Source of the DNA: Fretibacterium sp. OH1220_COT-178
GTDB taxonomy: Bacteria; Synergistota; Synergistia; Synergistales; Aminobacteriaceae
Length of the DNA stretch: 39,053 nt
Reading direction: 5' to 3'
Assembly: GCF_003860125.1 (NCBI RefSeq)
Contig: NZ_RQYL01000028.1
Coordinates: 1-39,053, forward strand
Position 1 is the stretch's first letter; every line of letters starts with the position of its first letter. Positions 32,085 to 39,053 of this stretch are shown piece by piece. The position numbers were made by a program, and so were the translations under genes. The notes beneath the pieces are model-generated. The model worked only from the letters and a program-made list of their open reading frames with translations. It was not told the origin of the DNA and did no database searches.

Positions 32085-33397
32085 GCTTCCTGGCTGCGGG
32101 CGGCGATCATTCCCCTTTTCTCAGGGCCCTCTCGGGACGCCGGATCCTGGGCGTCAATCCCCCTGTATGCGATTTCGCCTGGTTCGACCTCTGGTCCAAG
32201 CCCGTCGGCCTGCTGAGCCTGATGGGGTGGCTGCGGTCGCGCGGAAATCGCGTGGAGCTGATCGATTGCCTTTACGAGGCCCGGACCGCACCCCGAACAT
32301 TCGGCCGCTGGAAGGTCGCTCGGGAGCCCCTCCGGAAACCCGGCCCCCTGGCCCACATTCCACGCCGCTACTGGCGCTTCGGTCTGGGAGAGGAGGCGTT
32401 CCGGCGGCGGCTCGCCGACGTGGAGCCGCCGGACCTTGTCCTGGTCACCGGGGCGATGACCTATTGGTATCCCGGAGTCCGTTCCGTGATTCGTGCATTG
32501 AAAGAGGCCTTTCCCTCCGTTCCGCTCCTTCTGGGAGGGGCCTATGCCCGGCTTTGTCCGGAGCATGCATTGAGCTCCGGCGCCGACCTCGTGCAGACGG
32601 AACCGCTGCCCCTGTCCTTGGGGGGACCCGCGATGGACCTCTACGACCGACCGGAGTACGGGGTGCTCATCACCTCCTGGGGGTGTCCCATGCACTGCAG
32701 CTACTGTGCGGCTCGAGTGCTCTGGGGCGCTTTTCGGGAGCGTCCCATGGAGGAGGTCCTGAAAGATCTGGGCGAACAGATGGGCCTCCTCTCCATGACC
32801 GACCTCGCATTTTACGACGATGCGCTGCTCGTGAACCCGGAACGCCGTTTCTATCCTCTCTGTGCCCACATTCGTGGACACTTTCCCAAGCTGCGTCTGC
32901 ACACGCCCAACGGGCTCCACGTCGCCCGCCTGGACGAGCGCTGCTGCTCCGAGCTCTTCGAGACGGGGTTTCGGACGATACGTCTGAGTCTGGAGGGGGT
33001 GGATGCGTACACTCGAGGCCAGAGCGCCGAAAAGGCCGGGGCCCGGGACTACGAACGGGCGGTCTGCAACCTGCTCCGGGCCGGTTACGTCGAAGAGGAC
33101 ATCGAGACCTATATCCTCGTGGGGCTTCCCGGCCAGGACCTCCGCGATGTGGAGCGGGCCGTCGACTTCGTCCTGGCCCTGGGCGGATACCCCAAGTTGG
33201 CGGAGTTCTCGCCCATCCCCGGAAGCCTTCTTTTTGGGGAGGCTCTGAGGTTGACGCCGGAGATCGGCAAGGAACCCCTGCTGCAGAACAACACCCTATA
33301 CGCCCCTTACGTCGCGCGGACGATGGCTCCGGAATCGCTTCAGTCGCTTAGGGATCGGGCACGACGCCGTTCGTCCGACGGGATGGAGGATGGGTAA
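32066..33397 (+). CDS. B12-binding-like radical SAM protein
   Basis: The protein has an N-terminal cobalamin-binding-like Rossmann region (about 25-190, with RILGVNPPVCDFAWFDL and VPLLLGGAYARLCPEHA) and a radical SAM core (about 195-400) with the iron-sulfur motif CxxxCxxC at Cys207, Cys211 and Cys214 (WGCPMHCSYC). The VRLSLEGVDAYTRGQ region and ILVGLPGQ are typical of the core. Such proteins modify diverse metabolites or macromolecules; the substrate here cannot be named. Start GTG 32066 overlaps the nuclease gene by 19 bases, with only a G-rich stretch as ribosome site; length from there is 443 residues. Association with a nuclease and a phosphodiesterase is unusual and suggests nothing firm about its target. 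Confidence 0.82.
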   Translation: MGSKTLSFLAAGGDHSPFLRALSGRRILGVNPPVCDFAWFDLWSKPVGLLSLMGWLRSRGNRVELIDCLYEARTAPRTFGRWKVAREPLRKPGPLAHIPRRYWRFGLGEEAFRRRLADVEPPDLVLVTGAMTYWYPGVRSVIRALKEAFPSVPLLLGGAYARLCPEHALSSGADLVQTEPLPLSLGGPAMDLYDRPEYGVLITSWGCPMHCSYCAARVLWGAFRERPMEEVLKDLGEQMGLLSMTDLAFYDDALLVNPERRFYPLCAHIRGHFPKLRLHTPNGLHVARLDERCCSELFETGFRTIRLSLEGVDAYTRGQSAEKAGARDYERAVCNLLRAGYVEEDIETYILVGLPGQDLRDVERAVDFVLALGGYPKLAEFSPIPGSLLFGEALRLTPEIGKEPLLQNNTLYAPYVARTMAPESLQSLRDRARRRSSDGMEDG

Positions 33398-33420
33398 TTT
33401 TACTTATTTCTCAAAAAGCA

Positions 33421-33449
33421 TTGACTTTGGAAATGAATACCTCAATAAT
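33421..33449 (+). promoter_or_regulatory. Promoter of the DEAD-box helicase gene
   Basis: TTGACT (33421-33426) and AATAAT (33444-33449) are 17 bases apart in an AT-rich stretch after the radical SAM gene. Transcription would start near 33456, leaving a leader of about 134 nt. Confidence 0.7.
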
Positions 33450-33475
33450 TATAGGGATGGACATTAAGTCTTAAC

Positions 33476-33503
33476 AGGAGGGAGACCTGTCGGTCTTCCT
33501 CCT
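33476..33503 (+). promoter_or_regulatory. Leader hairpin of the helicase mRNA
   Basis: AGGAGGGAGACC (33476-33487) and GGTCTTCCTCCT (33492-33503) form a 12-bp stem (one G-U pair) with a TGTC loop, about 20 bases after the predicted transcript start, followed by CTGAGTTTT. It could be an attenuator or a stability element; the 5' arm also contains a ribosome-site-like AGGAGGGAG that the stem would mask. Confidence 0.5.
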
Positions 33504-33589
33504 CTGAGTTTTCGGGGCCGGATGACCGCCGTTTTTGTGAAGGATGGGGCGATGGACCCGGTTTATTTTCGGAGGAATACTGGACGCTT

Positions 33590-35368
33590 ATGAGCAATTT
33601 TTTGAACGAGAAGGATTTGAAAAAGGACGAGCTCGAGAGGGACGAATACCGGGAATTGGAGAGCTACGGCCGGGACGACGAGGGCGTTGAGGACGGGTTC
33701 GACGCCTACGGCCTGAGGGACGAGCTCACTCGGGCGATCGAAAAGAAGGGGTTCGATGCCCCAACTCCCGTACAGCGCAAGGTGCTGGCGTCGGATTGGC
33801 GCGGGCGCGACCTGATCGTGAGGGCCCGGACGGGGTCGGGAAAAACCCTGGCGTTTCTGCTGCCCCTGCTTCAGGACATGCGGGCTTCGGAGCGCACTCC
33901 GCACCTTCTGGTCTTGGCACCGACGCGCGAGTTGGCTCAGCAGACCGCCCGAGAGGCGGAGTGGTTGGTCCGTTACCTTGACGTCTCCGTCGTCTCCCTG
34001 GTGGGGGGATTGGAGATGTCCCCCCAGCTTCGGGCTCTGAGGGAGGGCGCGGCGATCGTGGTTGGGACCCCCGGGCGCACGCGTGATCACATCGAGCGCG
34101 GCAGCCTCAGGACGGAAAACATCCGGTGCGTCGTCCTGGACGAGGGCGACCAGATGCTGGACATGGGGTTCCGTGAGGAGCTGGAGGCCATTCTGGATGC
34201 CCTGCCGAATGAACGCCGCACCTGGCTCTTCTCCGCGACGATGCCGCCCGAGGTCCGAGCCCTGGCGAATCGCTACCTCGAAGACCCCATGACCCTGACT
34301 CTGGTCGAGGAGGGCGAGCAGCACGAGGACATCCTCCATCGGGTGTACATGATTCCCTCTCGCCGCCGCTTCGAGGGGCTGGTGAACATCCTGCTCTGGG
34401 AGCACCCCAAGCGCAGTCTGATCTTCTGCCACACCCGTATGGAATCCATCGAGATCGCTCAGCGGCTTCAGGACGAGGGGTTCAATGCGGCTGCGCTGCA
34501 CGGCGATATGACCCAGCGCGAACGCAACGCCGTTCTGGCCTCCTTCAAGTCGGGTTCCATGCCGTGCCTCGTGGCGACGAACGTCGCCGCCCGAGGGCTG
34601 GACGTGGAGGGAGTGACCCACGTCGTTCAGCTGGGGCTTCCCGACGACAGGGAGACCTTCGTGCACCGCAGCGGGCGTACGGGCAGAGCGGGACACGAGG
34701 GGACGAATCTGATCCTGCTCTCTCCGGTCGAGGCGGGGCGTTTTCGCACCATGCTGCGCTCCACACAGATGCAGGTCGAGTGGCAGGATGTCCCCAGCCT
34801 GGAACGTATCCACGCGGTCCAGCGTGAGGTAGCCGAGGAGAAGCTGCTCTCCGCGCCCCTGGATGCGGAGTATGCGGCGTACCTGAGTTGGGCGGAGGAT
34901 CTGCTGGAGCGGGCCGAGCCCAAGGTTTTGGTCGCCAAGCTGCTGGGAGCACTGAACTCCCGGACGGCAAAGGGATACAACATCAGCACCGACCTGGAGC
35001 GAGAGCGCGATCGGCGCAGCCGCGGCTCCCGGGGCGATTACGCGCCGCAGACGAGCCGGCGCCCGGGAGCCAGGCCCAAGGGCACGATGACGCGCATGCG
35101 CAGCAGTCAGGGCGGAGCACGTGACGTGGGACGCATTCTGAACGCGCTCTGTACGGCGCTGAAGGTGGAGCGGGCCGAGGTAGGAGCCATCCGCCTGAGG
35201 GACGATCACGTCATGGTCGAGCTGTTGCCTCTGGCCCTGGCCCGTCTGGAGCAGGGGCGCGCCGGACTGGCCCGGTGGGGACTCTACCCCGAGGAGGAGC
35301 CGCGCTACGATCGGGGCCGCCGAGGGGCCGAACCCAGAAAACGCTACGGCCGTAGCGGAAGGGACTGA
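33590..35368 (+). CDS. DEAD-box RNA helicase with DbpA-type RNA-binding domain
   Basis: This is an ATP-dependent RNA helicase of the DeaD/CsdA type, acting in ribosome assembly and mRNA remodelling, often at low temperature. The 592-residue protein has an acidic N-terminal extension, Walker A TGSGKT (81-86), PTRELAQQ, the motif II box as DEGD (184-187, Ala replaced by Gly), SAT (215-217) and motif VI HRSGRTGRAG. A DbpA-like RNA-binding domain is seen near residues 505-570 (DVGRILNALCTALKVERAEV, then GAIRLRDDHVMVEL), followed by an Arg-rich tail. Start ATG 33590 has GGAGG 14 bases upstream, rather far. It has its own promoter, a structured leader and a terminator. Helicase activity is expected to survive the DEGD change, since motif II variants occur in the family. 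Confidence 0.92.
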   Translation: MSNFLNEKDLKKDELERDEYRELESYGRDDEGVEDGFDAYGLRDELTRAIEKKGFDAPTPVQRKVLASDWRGRDLIVRARTGSGKTLAFLLPLLQDMRASERTPHLLVLAPTRELAQQTAREAEWLVRYLDVSVVSLVGGLEMSPQLRALREGAAIVVGTPGRTRDHIERGSLRTENIRCVVLDEGDQMLDMGFREELEAILDALPNERRTWLFSATMPPEVRALANRYLEDPMTLTLVEEGEQHEDILHRVYMIPSRRRFEGLVNILLWEHPKRSLIFCHTRMESIEIAQRLQDEGFNAAALHGDMTQRERNAVLASFKSGSMPCLVATNVAARGLDVEGVTHVVQLGLPDDRETFVHRSGRTGRAGHEGTNLILLSPVEAGRFRTMLRSTQMQVEWQDVPSLERIHAVQREVAEEKLLSAPLDAEYAAYLSWAEDLLERAEPKVLVAKLLGALNSRTAKGYNISTDLERERDRRSRGSRGDYAPQTSRRPGARPKGTMTRMRSSQGGARDVGRILNALCTALKVERAEVGAIRLRDDHVMVELLPLALARLEQGRAGLARWGLYPEEEPRYDRGRRGAEPRKRYGRSGRD

Positions 35369-35372
35369 TTCG

Positions 35373-35406
35373 AACGGGGGGCGATGGCGCTTCCCCGTTT
35401 TTTCTT
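35373..35406 (+). terminator. Rho-independent terminator of the helicase gene
   Basis: AACGGGG (35373-35379) pairs with CCCCGTT (35393-35399), followed by a T-rich run TTTTTCTTT. It lies 4 bases after the stop codon. Confidence 0.82.
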
Positions 35407-35516
35407 TGCCGGCCGGCGCGGTAAAGACTCAACCTTTTAGGCATCCGAGTCGGTTTAGGGACGGCCGGCGTGAGGTTCAATGAGGCATCGAGCCACAGCC
35501 GAAGGCAAAGCGCGTC

Positions 35517-35545
35517 TTGACGAGGCCGATTCTTTGAGCAATAAT
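35517..35545 (+). promoter_or_regulatory. Promoter of tRNA-Gln
   Basis: TTGACG (35517-35522) and AATAAT (35540-35545) are 17 bases apart. Transcription would start near 35552, giving a 5' leader of about 43 nt for removal by RNase P. Confidence 0.7.
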
Positions 35546-35594
35546 ACGGTGCTTGGGGACGAGATATACGGTCTCCTGCGGTCGTTCTTGATTT

Positions 35595-35668
35595 TGGGGT
35601 GTAGCCAAGCGGCAAGGCAGCGGACTTTGGCTCCGCCATCGTTGGTTCGAATCCAGCCACCCCAGCCA
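35595..35668 (+). tRNA. tRNA-Gln (anticodon TTG)
   Basis: A full cloverleaf can be folded: acceptor stem TGGGGTG/CACCCCA, a D arm with GCC/GGC pairing, anticodon stem GCGGA/TCCGC with loop CTTTGGC (anticodon TTG at 35627-35629), and a T arm with GGTTCGAATCC. The 3' CCA is encoded at 35666-35668. It is a stand-alone tRNA gene between the helicase terminator and glmU, with its own promoter and terminator. It reads CAA and, by wobble, CAG. Confidence 0.96.
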
Positions 35669-35690
35669 AAAATTACAAACGATGGAAAGC

Positions 35691-35716
35691 AGGGGGGAGG
35701 CCCCCTTGTTTTTTGT
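35691..35716 (+). terminator. Terminator of tRNA-Gln
   Basis: AGGGGG (35691-35696) and CCCCCT (35701-35706) form a stem with a 4-base loop, followed by TGTTTTTTG. It also separates the tRNA from glmU, whose own promoter was not identified. Confidence 0.82.
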
Positions 35717-35743
35717 TTCGGAATGGCGAGGTGGACGGACGAG

Positions 35744-37129
35744 ATGGGTTTGCGCTTGGGCATTCTCGTTATGGCTGCGGGAAAAGGCACTCGGATGAGG
35801 AGCGGGCTTCCCAAGGTGTTGCATCCGATCCTGGACGCGCCGATGCTGGGTTATCTCCTTCGAAGCGTGCTGGGATGCGGGGCCGATGAGGTGGCCGTCC
35901 TGGTGGGCAGCGGAGGGGAGCAGGTCGAGGAATACCTCCGCAGCTTTCCTGATGTGAAGACCCTATGGCAGCGGGAGCAGCTGGGCACGGGGCATGCCGT
36001 GAAGGTGACGCGTGACTGGTGGGAGCGATTCGACTCCCTGCTCGTGCTCAACGGCGATCTTCCGCTCCTGAGGCCGGAGACCCTGAACGATCTTCTGAAT
36101 CGTTGTCGGAAGGACCCTGCCGACGGAACTCTTTTGACCTTCGATGCGTGCAATCCCGATGGATACGGACGTGTCGTGCGTTCTCCCGGCGGAGTGCGGA
36201 TCGTGGAGCACAAGGATGCCTCGGACGAGGAACGTTTGGTCAGGGAGGTCAACGCGGGTTGCTACTTCTTCGCCACCGCCTCCCTGGCGCGGGTCATCGA
36301 CAGGATCGGCAACGACAACGCACAGGGCGAGTACTACCTTCCCGACGTCATCTCCCTGATGACTGGAGAAGGGATGCGCGTTCGCGCGCTCCCTATGCCC
36401 GAGGAGGAGATGATGGGCGTAAACACTCAGGCCGAACTGGCAGGGGTGACGAGGATCCTCCGCGACCGCATCGCTTTGGGGTGGATGGAGCGGGGAGTAA
36501 GGATTATGGATCCCTCCGCCGTGTGGATCGGGCCCGATGTCGAGCTGTCCCCCGGGGTCCGGGTGATGCCGAACGTTCAGATATGGGGACGTACCCGGGT
36601 CGGCGAGGACTGTTTCATCGGTCCGGGCTGCATCCTGACCGACGCCGTCCTGGGCCGGGACGTCGTCCTGATCGCGAACGTGGTCCTGGAGAACAGCGAG
36701 CTGTGCGATGCCGCCAAGGCGGGGCCCTTTGCCTATATCCGGGAGGGGTCTCGCCTGGAGTCTCGGGCCTTCGCCGGAAAGTTCGTGGAGTTGAAGAAGA
36801 CGACGGTGGGACGCAACAGCAAGGTCCCGCACCTCTCGTATCTGGGCGATGCCCGGCTGGGGGAGGACGTCAATATCGGGGCCGGGACCATAACCTGCAA
36901 TTACGACGGCAAGAGCAAGCACCCCACGACGATCGGCGACCGTTGTTTCGTGGGCTCGGACACCATGTTCGTGGCTCCCGCGACGATGGGGGACGACGCC
37001 TCCACCGCCGCGGGTTCCGTGATCACCGAGCCCGTCCCCGAGGGCGCTTTGGGCGTGGGGCGAGCCAGACAGCGCAACGTCGAGGGCTGGACGTCCCGTA
37101 GGAAGAAGCTGGAACGACAGGGAGGCTGA
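35744..37129 (+). CDS. glmU: Bifunctional UDP-GlcNAc pyrophosphorylase / GlcN-1-P acetyltransferase GlmU
   Basis: GlmU acetylates glucosamine-1-phosphate and then couples it to UTP, giving UDP-GlcNAc for peptidoglycan and lipopolysaccharide. The 461-residue product has the uridyltransferase signature VMAAGKGTRMRSGLPKVLH (residues 9-27), EQLGTGHAV, the metal site in LNGDLPLL, and from about 255 the left-handed beta-helix with GVNTQAEL at the linker, hexapeptide repeats and the acetyltransferase motif FVELKKTTVG and AGTITCNYDG. The length agrees with the family. Start ATG 35744 follows GAGGTGG by 10 bases; ATG 35723 in the same frame would add seven residues. The prs gene starts 5 bases after its stop, the order glmU-prs-ctc being that of Bacillus. 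Confidence 0.97.
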   Translation: MGLRLGILVMAAGKGTRMRSGLPKVLHPILDAPMLGYLLRSVLGCGADEVAVLVGSGGEQVEEYLRSFPDVKTLWQREQLGTGHAVKVTRDWWERFDSLLVLNGDLPLLRPETLNDLLNRCRKDPADGTLLTFDACNPDGYGRVVRSPGGVRIVEHKDASDEERLVREVNAGCYFFATASLARVIDRIGNDNAQGEYYLPDVISLMTGEGMRVRALPMPEEEMMGVNTQAELAGVTRILRDRIALGWMERGVRIMDPSAVWIGPDVELSPGVRVMPNVQIWGRTRVGEDCFIGPGCILTDAVLGRDVVLIANVVLENSELCDAAKAGPFAYIREGSRLESRAFAGKFVELKKTTVGRNSKVPHLSYLGDARLGEDVNIGAGTITCNYDGKSKHPTTIGDRCFVGSDTMFVAPATMGDDASTAAGSVITEPVPEGALGVGRARQRNVEGWTSRRKKLERQGG

Positions 37130-37134
37130 GAACC

Positions 37135-38103
37135 GTGTCGGGTTTGAAGGATCTCAAAATTTTCTCGGGAACGGCGCATCCGGATTTTGCCAAGCGCATC
37201 TGCAGTGAGCTGGGAGTTCGGCTTTCGGCGGCCCGTCATTATCGTTTTTCGGACGGAGAGATCGGTCTGTCCATCGACGAAAGCGTTCGTGGGGCGGACG
37301 TCTTTGTCGTCCAACCGACCTCCTCGCCGACGAACGACAATCTGTTCGAGCTTCTGATCATGATCGATGCTTTCAAGAGGGCCTCCGCCAGCCGCATCAA
37401 CGTGGTGGTTCCCTACTTCGGCTACGCGAGGCAGGATCGCAAGAGCAAGCCGCGCGAGCCGATCACCGCCAAGCTCGTCGCCAACCTTCTGACCCAGAGC
37501 GGTGCGGACCGCGTCATCACGGTGGACCTGCATGCGGGACAGATCCAGGGATTTTTCGACATCCCCGTCGATCACCTGACCGGAATGCCCCTTCTCGCCT
37601 CCTACTTCAAGGAAATGCTGGAACCTGAGTTGCAGCGCGGCGAGGTCGTCGTGGTCTCGCCGGACGTCGGGGGCGTGGTGAGGGCGCGGCGCTTCGCGGT
37701 CATGCTCAAGACGGATCTGGCGATCGTCGACAAGCGGCGCTCCTACGAGGTGGCCAATTTCTGCGAGGTCATGGATATCATCGGCGAGGTCAAAGGAAAG
37801 ACGGCCGTCCTGGTGGACGACATCATCGACACGGCGGGGACGATCTGCAACGCCGCTGCGGGGCTGAAGGAGCGCGGATGCCGGACGGTCTACGCCTGCG
37901 CCACTCACTCGGTGCTCTCGGGGCCCGCGATGGACCGTATTGCCAAGTCCGACATCGAGAAGCTGGTTTTTTCCGATACGATCCCCCTTCAGGAGTCCAA
38001 ACGTTCGGACAAGGTGCTTCAGCTGTCCATCGCGCCCCTGTTTGCGGAGGCCATCCTGAGGGTGCACAGCGACCGTTCCGTCAGCAGTCTGTTCGACCGG
38101 TGA
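37135..38103 (+). CDS. prs: Ribose-phosphate pyrophosphokinase (PRPP synthetase)
   Basis: The enzyme converts ribose 5-phosphate and ATP to PRPP for purine, pyrimidine, NAD, histidine and tryptophan synthesis. The 322-residue product has FSDGEIGLSIDESVRGADVF near the N-terminus, the ATP-binding segment VVVPYFGYARQDRKSKPREP, the VDLHAGQIQGFFDIPVDHL motif and the PRPP-binding loop VLVDDIIDTAGTI. Its length is standard for class I enzymes. Start GTG 37135 has GGGAGG about 9 bases upstream. It lies 5 bases after glmU, so they are co-transcribed, and a terminator-like hairpin separates it from the L25 gene. Confidence 0.97.
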   Translation: MSGLKDLKIFSGTAHPDFAKRICSELGVRLSAARHYRFSDGEIGLSIDESVRGADVFVVQPTSSPTNDNLFELLIMIDAFKRASASRINVVVPYFGYARQDRKSKPREPITAKLVANLLTQSGADRVITVDLHAGQIQGFFDIPVDHLTGMPLLASYFKEMLEPELQRGEVVVVSPDVGGVVRARRFAVMLKTDLAIVDKRRSYEVANFCEVMDIIGEVKGKTAVLVDDIIDTAGTICNAAAGLKERGCRTVYACATHSVLSGPAMDRIAKSDIEKLVFSDTIPLQESKRSDKVLQLSIAPLFAEAILRVHSDRSVSSLFDR

Positions 38104-38124
38104 GGTCCCTTCGTTTTTTCAGGG

Positions 38125-38149
38125 GCTTCGTCTTTCGGGGCTTTTTTTT
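38125..38149 (+). terminator. Probable terminator or attenuator between prs and the L25 gene
   Basis: GCTTCG (38125-38130) can pair with CGGGGC (38136-38141) through two G-U pairs, with a 5-base loop, followed directly by eight T. The stem is weak but the T tract is excellent, so partial termination is likely. Confidence 0.5.
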
Positions 38150-38218
38150 AGGGCTGTTCCCTCGCCGGCCCTGCCGCGGGGAAAGCGATTATAGAGCATC
38201 AAGAAGGAGTTGTGGTGA

Positions 38219-38875
38219 ATGTCTGAGCGAGTAACGTTAGTGATGGAGCCCAGAGCAAAAAGCAGCAGAGGGGAGAACCGGCGTCTGCGCAAGGCCGGTT
38301 GGACGCCCTGTGTCTTTTATGGCCCCGAGGTGGCGGAGCCCGTGATGGGCAAGATTGCATCGAAGAGCCTTGAGCGTCTTATCGCCAGGGGACGCTGGGA
38401 GGCGACACGCCTGACGGTCAAGCTCCCCTCCGGCGAGGAGGAGATGTGCATCATCCGCGAGGCCCAGCGCGATCCCTTGACGGGCGATCTGGTCCACATC
38501 GATCTTCTTCGGCTGATTCGGGGCCGTAAGATCTCGGTCAAGGTCCCCGTGAGGATTCAGGGGCGCGAGAACTCGCCCGGGCTCAAGGATGGCGGCGTTC
38601 TGGAAAGCGTGCACGAGCTCGAGATCGAGAGCGTGCCGATGAGCATCCCGGAGAGTATCGATGTCGACGTCTCCGCCCTGACGCTTGGAGAGGCTCTGCA
38701 CGTCCGGGATCTCTCCGTGGACGAGAACGTCACGCTCCTGGCGGACCCGGATGAGGTTGTTGCCATCATCGTGGTCCCGAGGGGCGTGGAGGAATCCTCC
38801 GGCGAGGAGGAGTCCGCGGAGGTGGAGGTCGTCGCCAAGGGGAAGGCGGCCAAGGCCGACGAGGAAGAGGCCTAG
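38219..38875 (+). CDS. rplY: Ribosomal protein L25, general stress (Ctc/TL5) type
   Basis: The protein binds 5S rRNA in the large ribosomal subunit; the long Ctc/TL5 form is stress-induced in Bacillus. The 218-residue product has the N-terminal L25 domain (about 1-95: RAKSSRGENRRLRKAGWTPC, VHIDLLRL) and the C-terminal TL5 beta domain (about 96-190: VKVPVRIQGRENSPG, then ESIDVDVSALTLGEALHVRD), plus an acidic Glu/Ala/Lys-rich tail. AAGGAG lies about 10 bases before ATG 38219. It follows prs as ctc does in Bacillus. It is directly followed, 8 bases on, by the 99-bp tandem repeat, whose first hairpin may act as its transcript end. Confidence 0.95.
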   Translation: MSERVTLVMEPRAKSSRGENRRLRKAGWTPCVFYGPEVAEPVMGKIASKSLERLIARGRWEATRLTVKLPSGEEEMCIIREAQRDPLTGDLVHIDLLRLIRGRKISVKVPVRIQGRENSPGLKDGGVLESVHELEIESVPMSIPESIDVDVSALTLGEALHVRDLSVDENVTLLADPDEVVAIIVVPRGVEESSGEEESAEVEVVAKGKAAKADEEEA

Positions 38876-38883
38876 TAGTTAAG

Positions 38884-39053
38884 CAGACGACCAGCTCTTT
38901 TCGGCCCCTGTTTTTGGGCCGAAAATGCTGTGTCGGTCGCTTATGCCGCTGCGCGGCACAGTTGTCGCGCAGTCGGCGGGGTCAGACGACCAGCCCTTTT
39001 CGGCCCTTGTTTTTGGGCCGAAAATGCTGTGTCGGTCGCTTATGCCGCTGCGC
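38884..39053. repeat. 99-bp tandem repeat with two hairpins per full unit, cut by the window end
   Basis: Unit 1 spans 38884-38982; unit 2 begins at 38983 and is cut at 39053 after 71 bases. The shared part differs at only two positions. Each unit has hairpin A, TTTTCGGCCC/GGGCCGAAAA with an 8-base loop (38898-38925 and 38997-39024). Unit 1 also has hairpin B, GCCG-CTGCGCG/CGCGCAG-T-CGGC (38945-38977); unit 2 is cut before its 3' arm. The array may continue beyond the window. No open frame of note runs through it. Confidence 0.93.

Noticed and set aside
35211-35824. Several minus-strand frames across the tRNA-Gln region
   Set aside because: They run through a clear tRNA and two terminators, and have no ribosome sites.
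38884-39053. CRISPR array at the right end
   Set aside because: The period is 99 bp and almost the whole unit is conserved, with no unique spacers and no cas genes.

Overview
The window reads as a stretch of chromosome from a GC-rich, diderm, anaerobic, amino-acid- and peptide-using bacterium, most likely a member of the Synergistota (Synergistes/Fretibacterium type). This assignment is inference. It rests on the combination of Firmicute-style gene orders (xerC-hslV-hslU-codY-flgB-flgC and glmU-prs-ctc) with an AsmA-like envelope protein typical of diderms, a flavodiiron protein, and several peptidases. No 16S rRNA gene is present to settle it. Gene density is high and long opposite-strand open frames are shadows caused by high GC.

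Layout. 1-355: non-coding, with a 19-bp direct repeat that may be an old insertion-sequence end. 407-1102: greA on the minus strand with its promoter and terminator. 1147-8369: a Bax inhibitor-1-like membrane protein with three stacked hairpins behind it, then a co-directional cluster of RNase J, undecaprenyl-diphosphatase, Maf pyrophosphatase, a DUF5693 membrane protein and CsaB, the last three overlapping by a few bases. 8397-8820: a consensus promoter driving a 56-codon gene of unknown function, closed by several hairpins. 8881-13983: xerC (apparently leaderless), hslV, hslU, codY, flgB, flgC, ended by a very strong terminator. 14000-17125: mfd.

17126-20153: a block with lower GC in places. 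It holds a DUF2249 protein, a decayed rubredoxin and a flavodiiron protein on the minus strand, and a divergent Crp/Fnr-type regulator, which looks like an oxygen/NO-defence module. 20178-24787: an AsmA-like giant and a SHOCT/SH3 membrane protein, one minus-strand operon. 24984-28978: an XRE regulator overlapping an ImmA/IrrE-type protease gene, then a C69 dipeptidase and an S58 (DmpA-type) peptidase. 29075-33397: a PAS-GGDEF-EAL protein, an anchored thermonuclease-fold protein and a radical SAM protein, overlapping end to start. 33421-35406: a DEAD-box helicase with a structured leader. 35517-35716: tRNA-Gln(TTG) with its own promoter and terminator. 35744-38875: glmU, prs and ribosomal protein L25/Ctc. 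38884 to the end: a 99-bp tandem repeat, each full unit holding two hairpins, cut by the window edge.

The most noteworthy signals are the rubredoxin remnant beside fprA (two of four iron-binding Cys replaced by Arg, no start or stop), the double-hairpin 99-bp tandem repeat, the strongly expressed-looking 56-aa gene, the leaderless xerC, the helicase leader hairpin and the degenerate GGDEF domain fused to an intact EAL domain. No CRISPR array, prophage or complete mobile element was seen.
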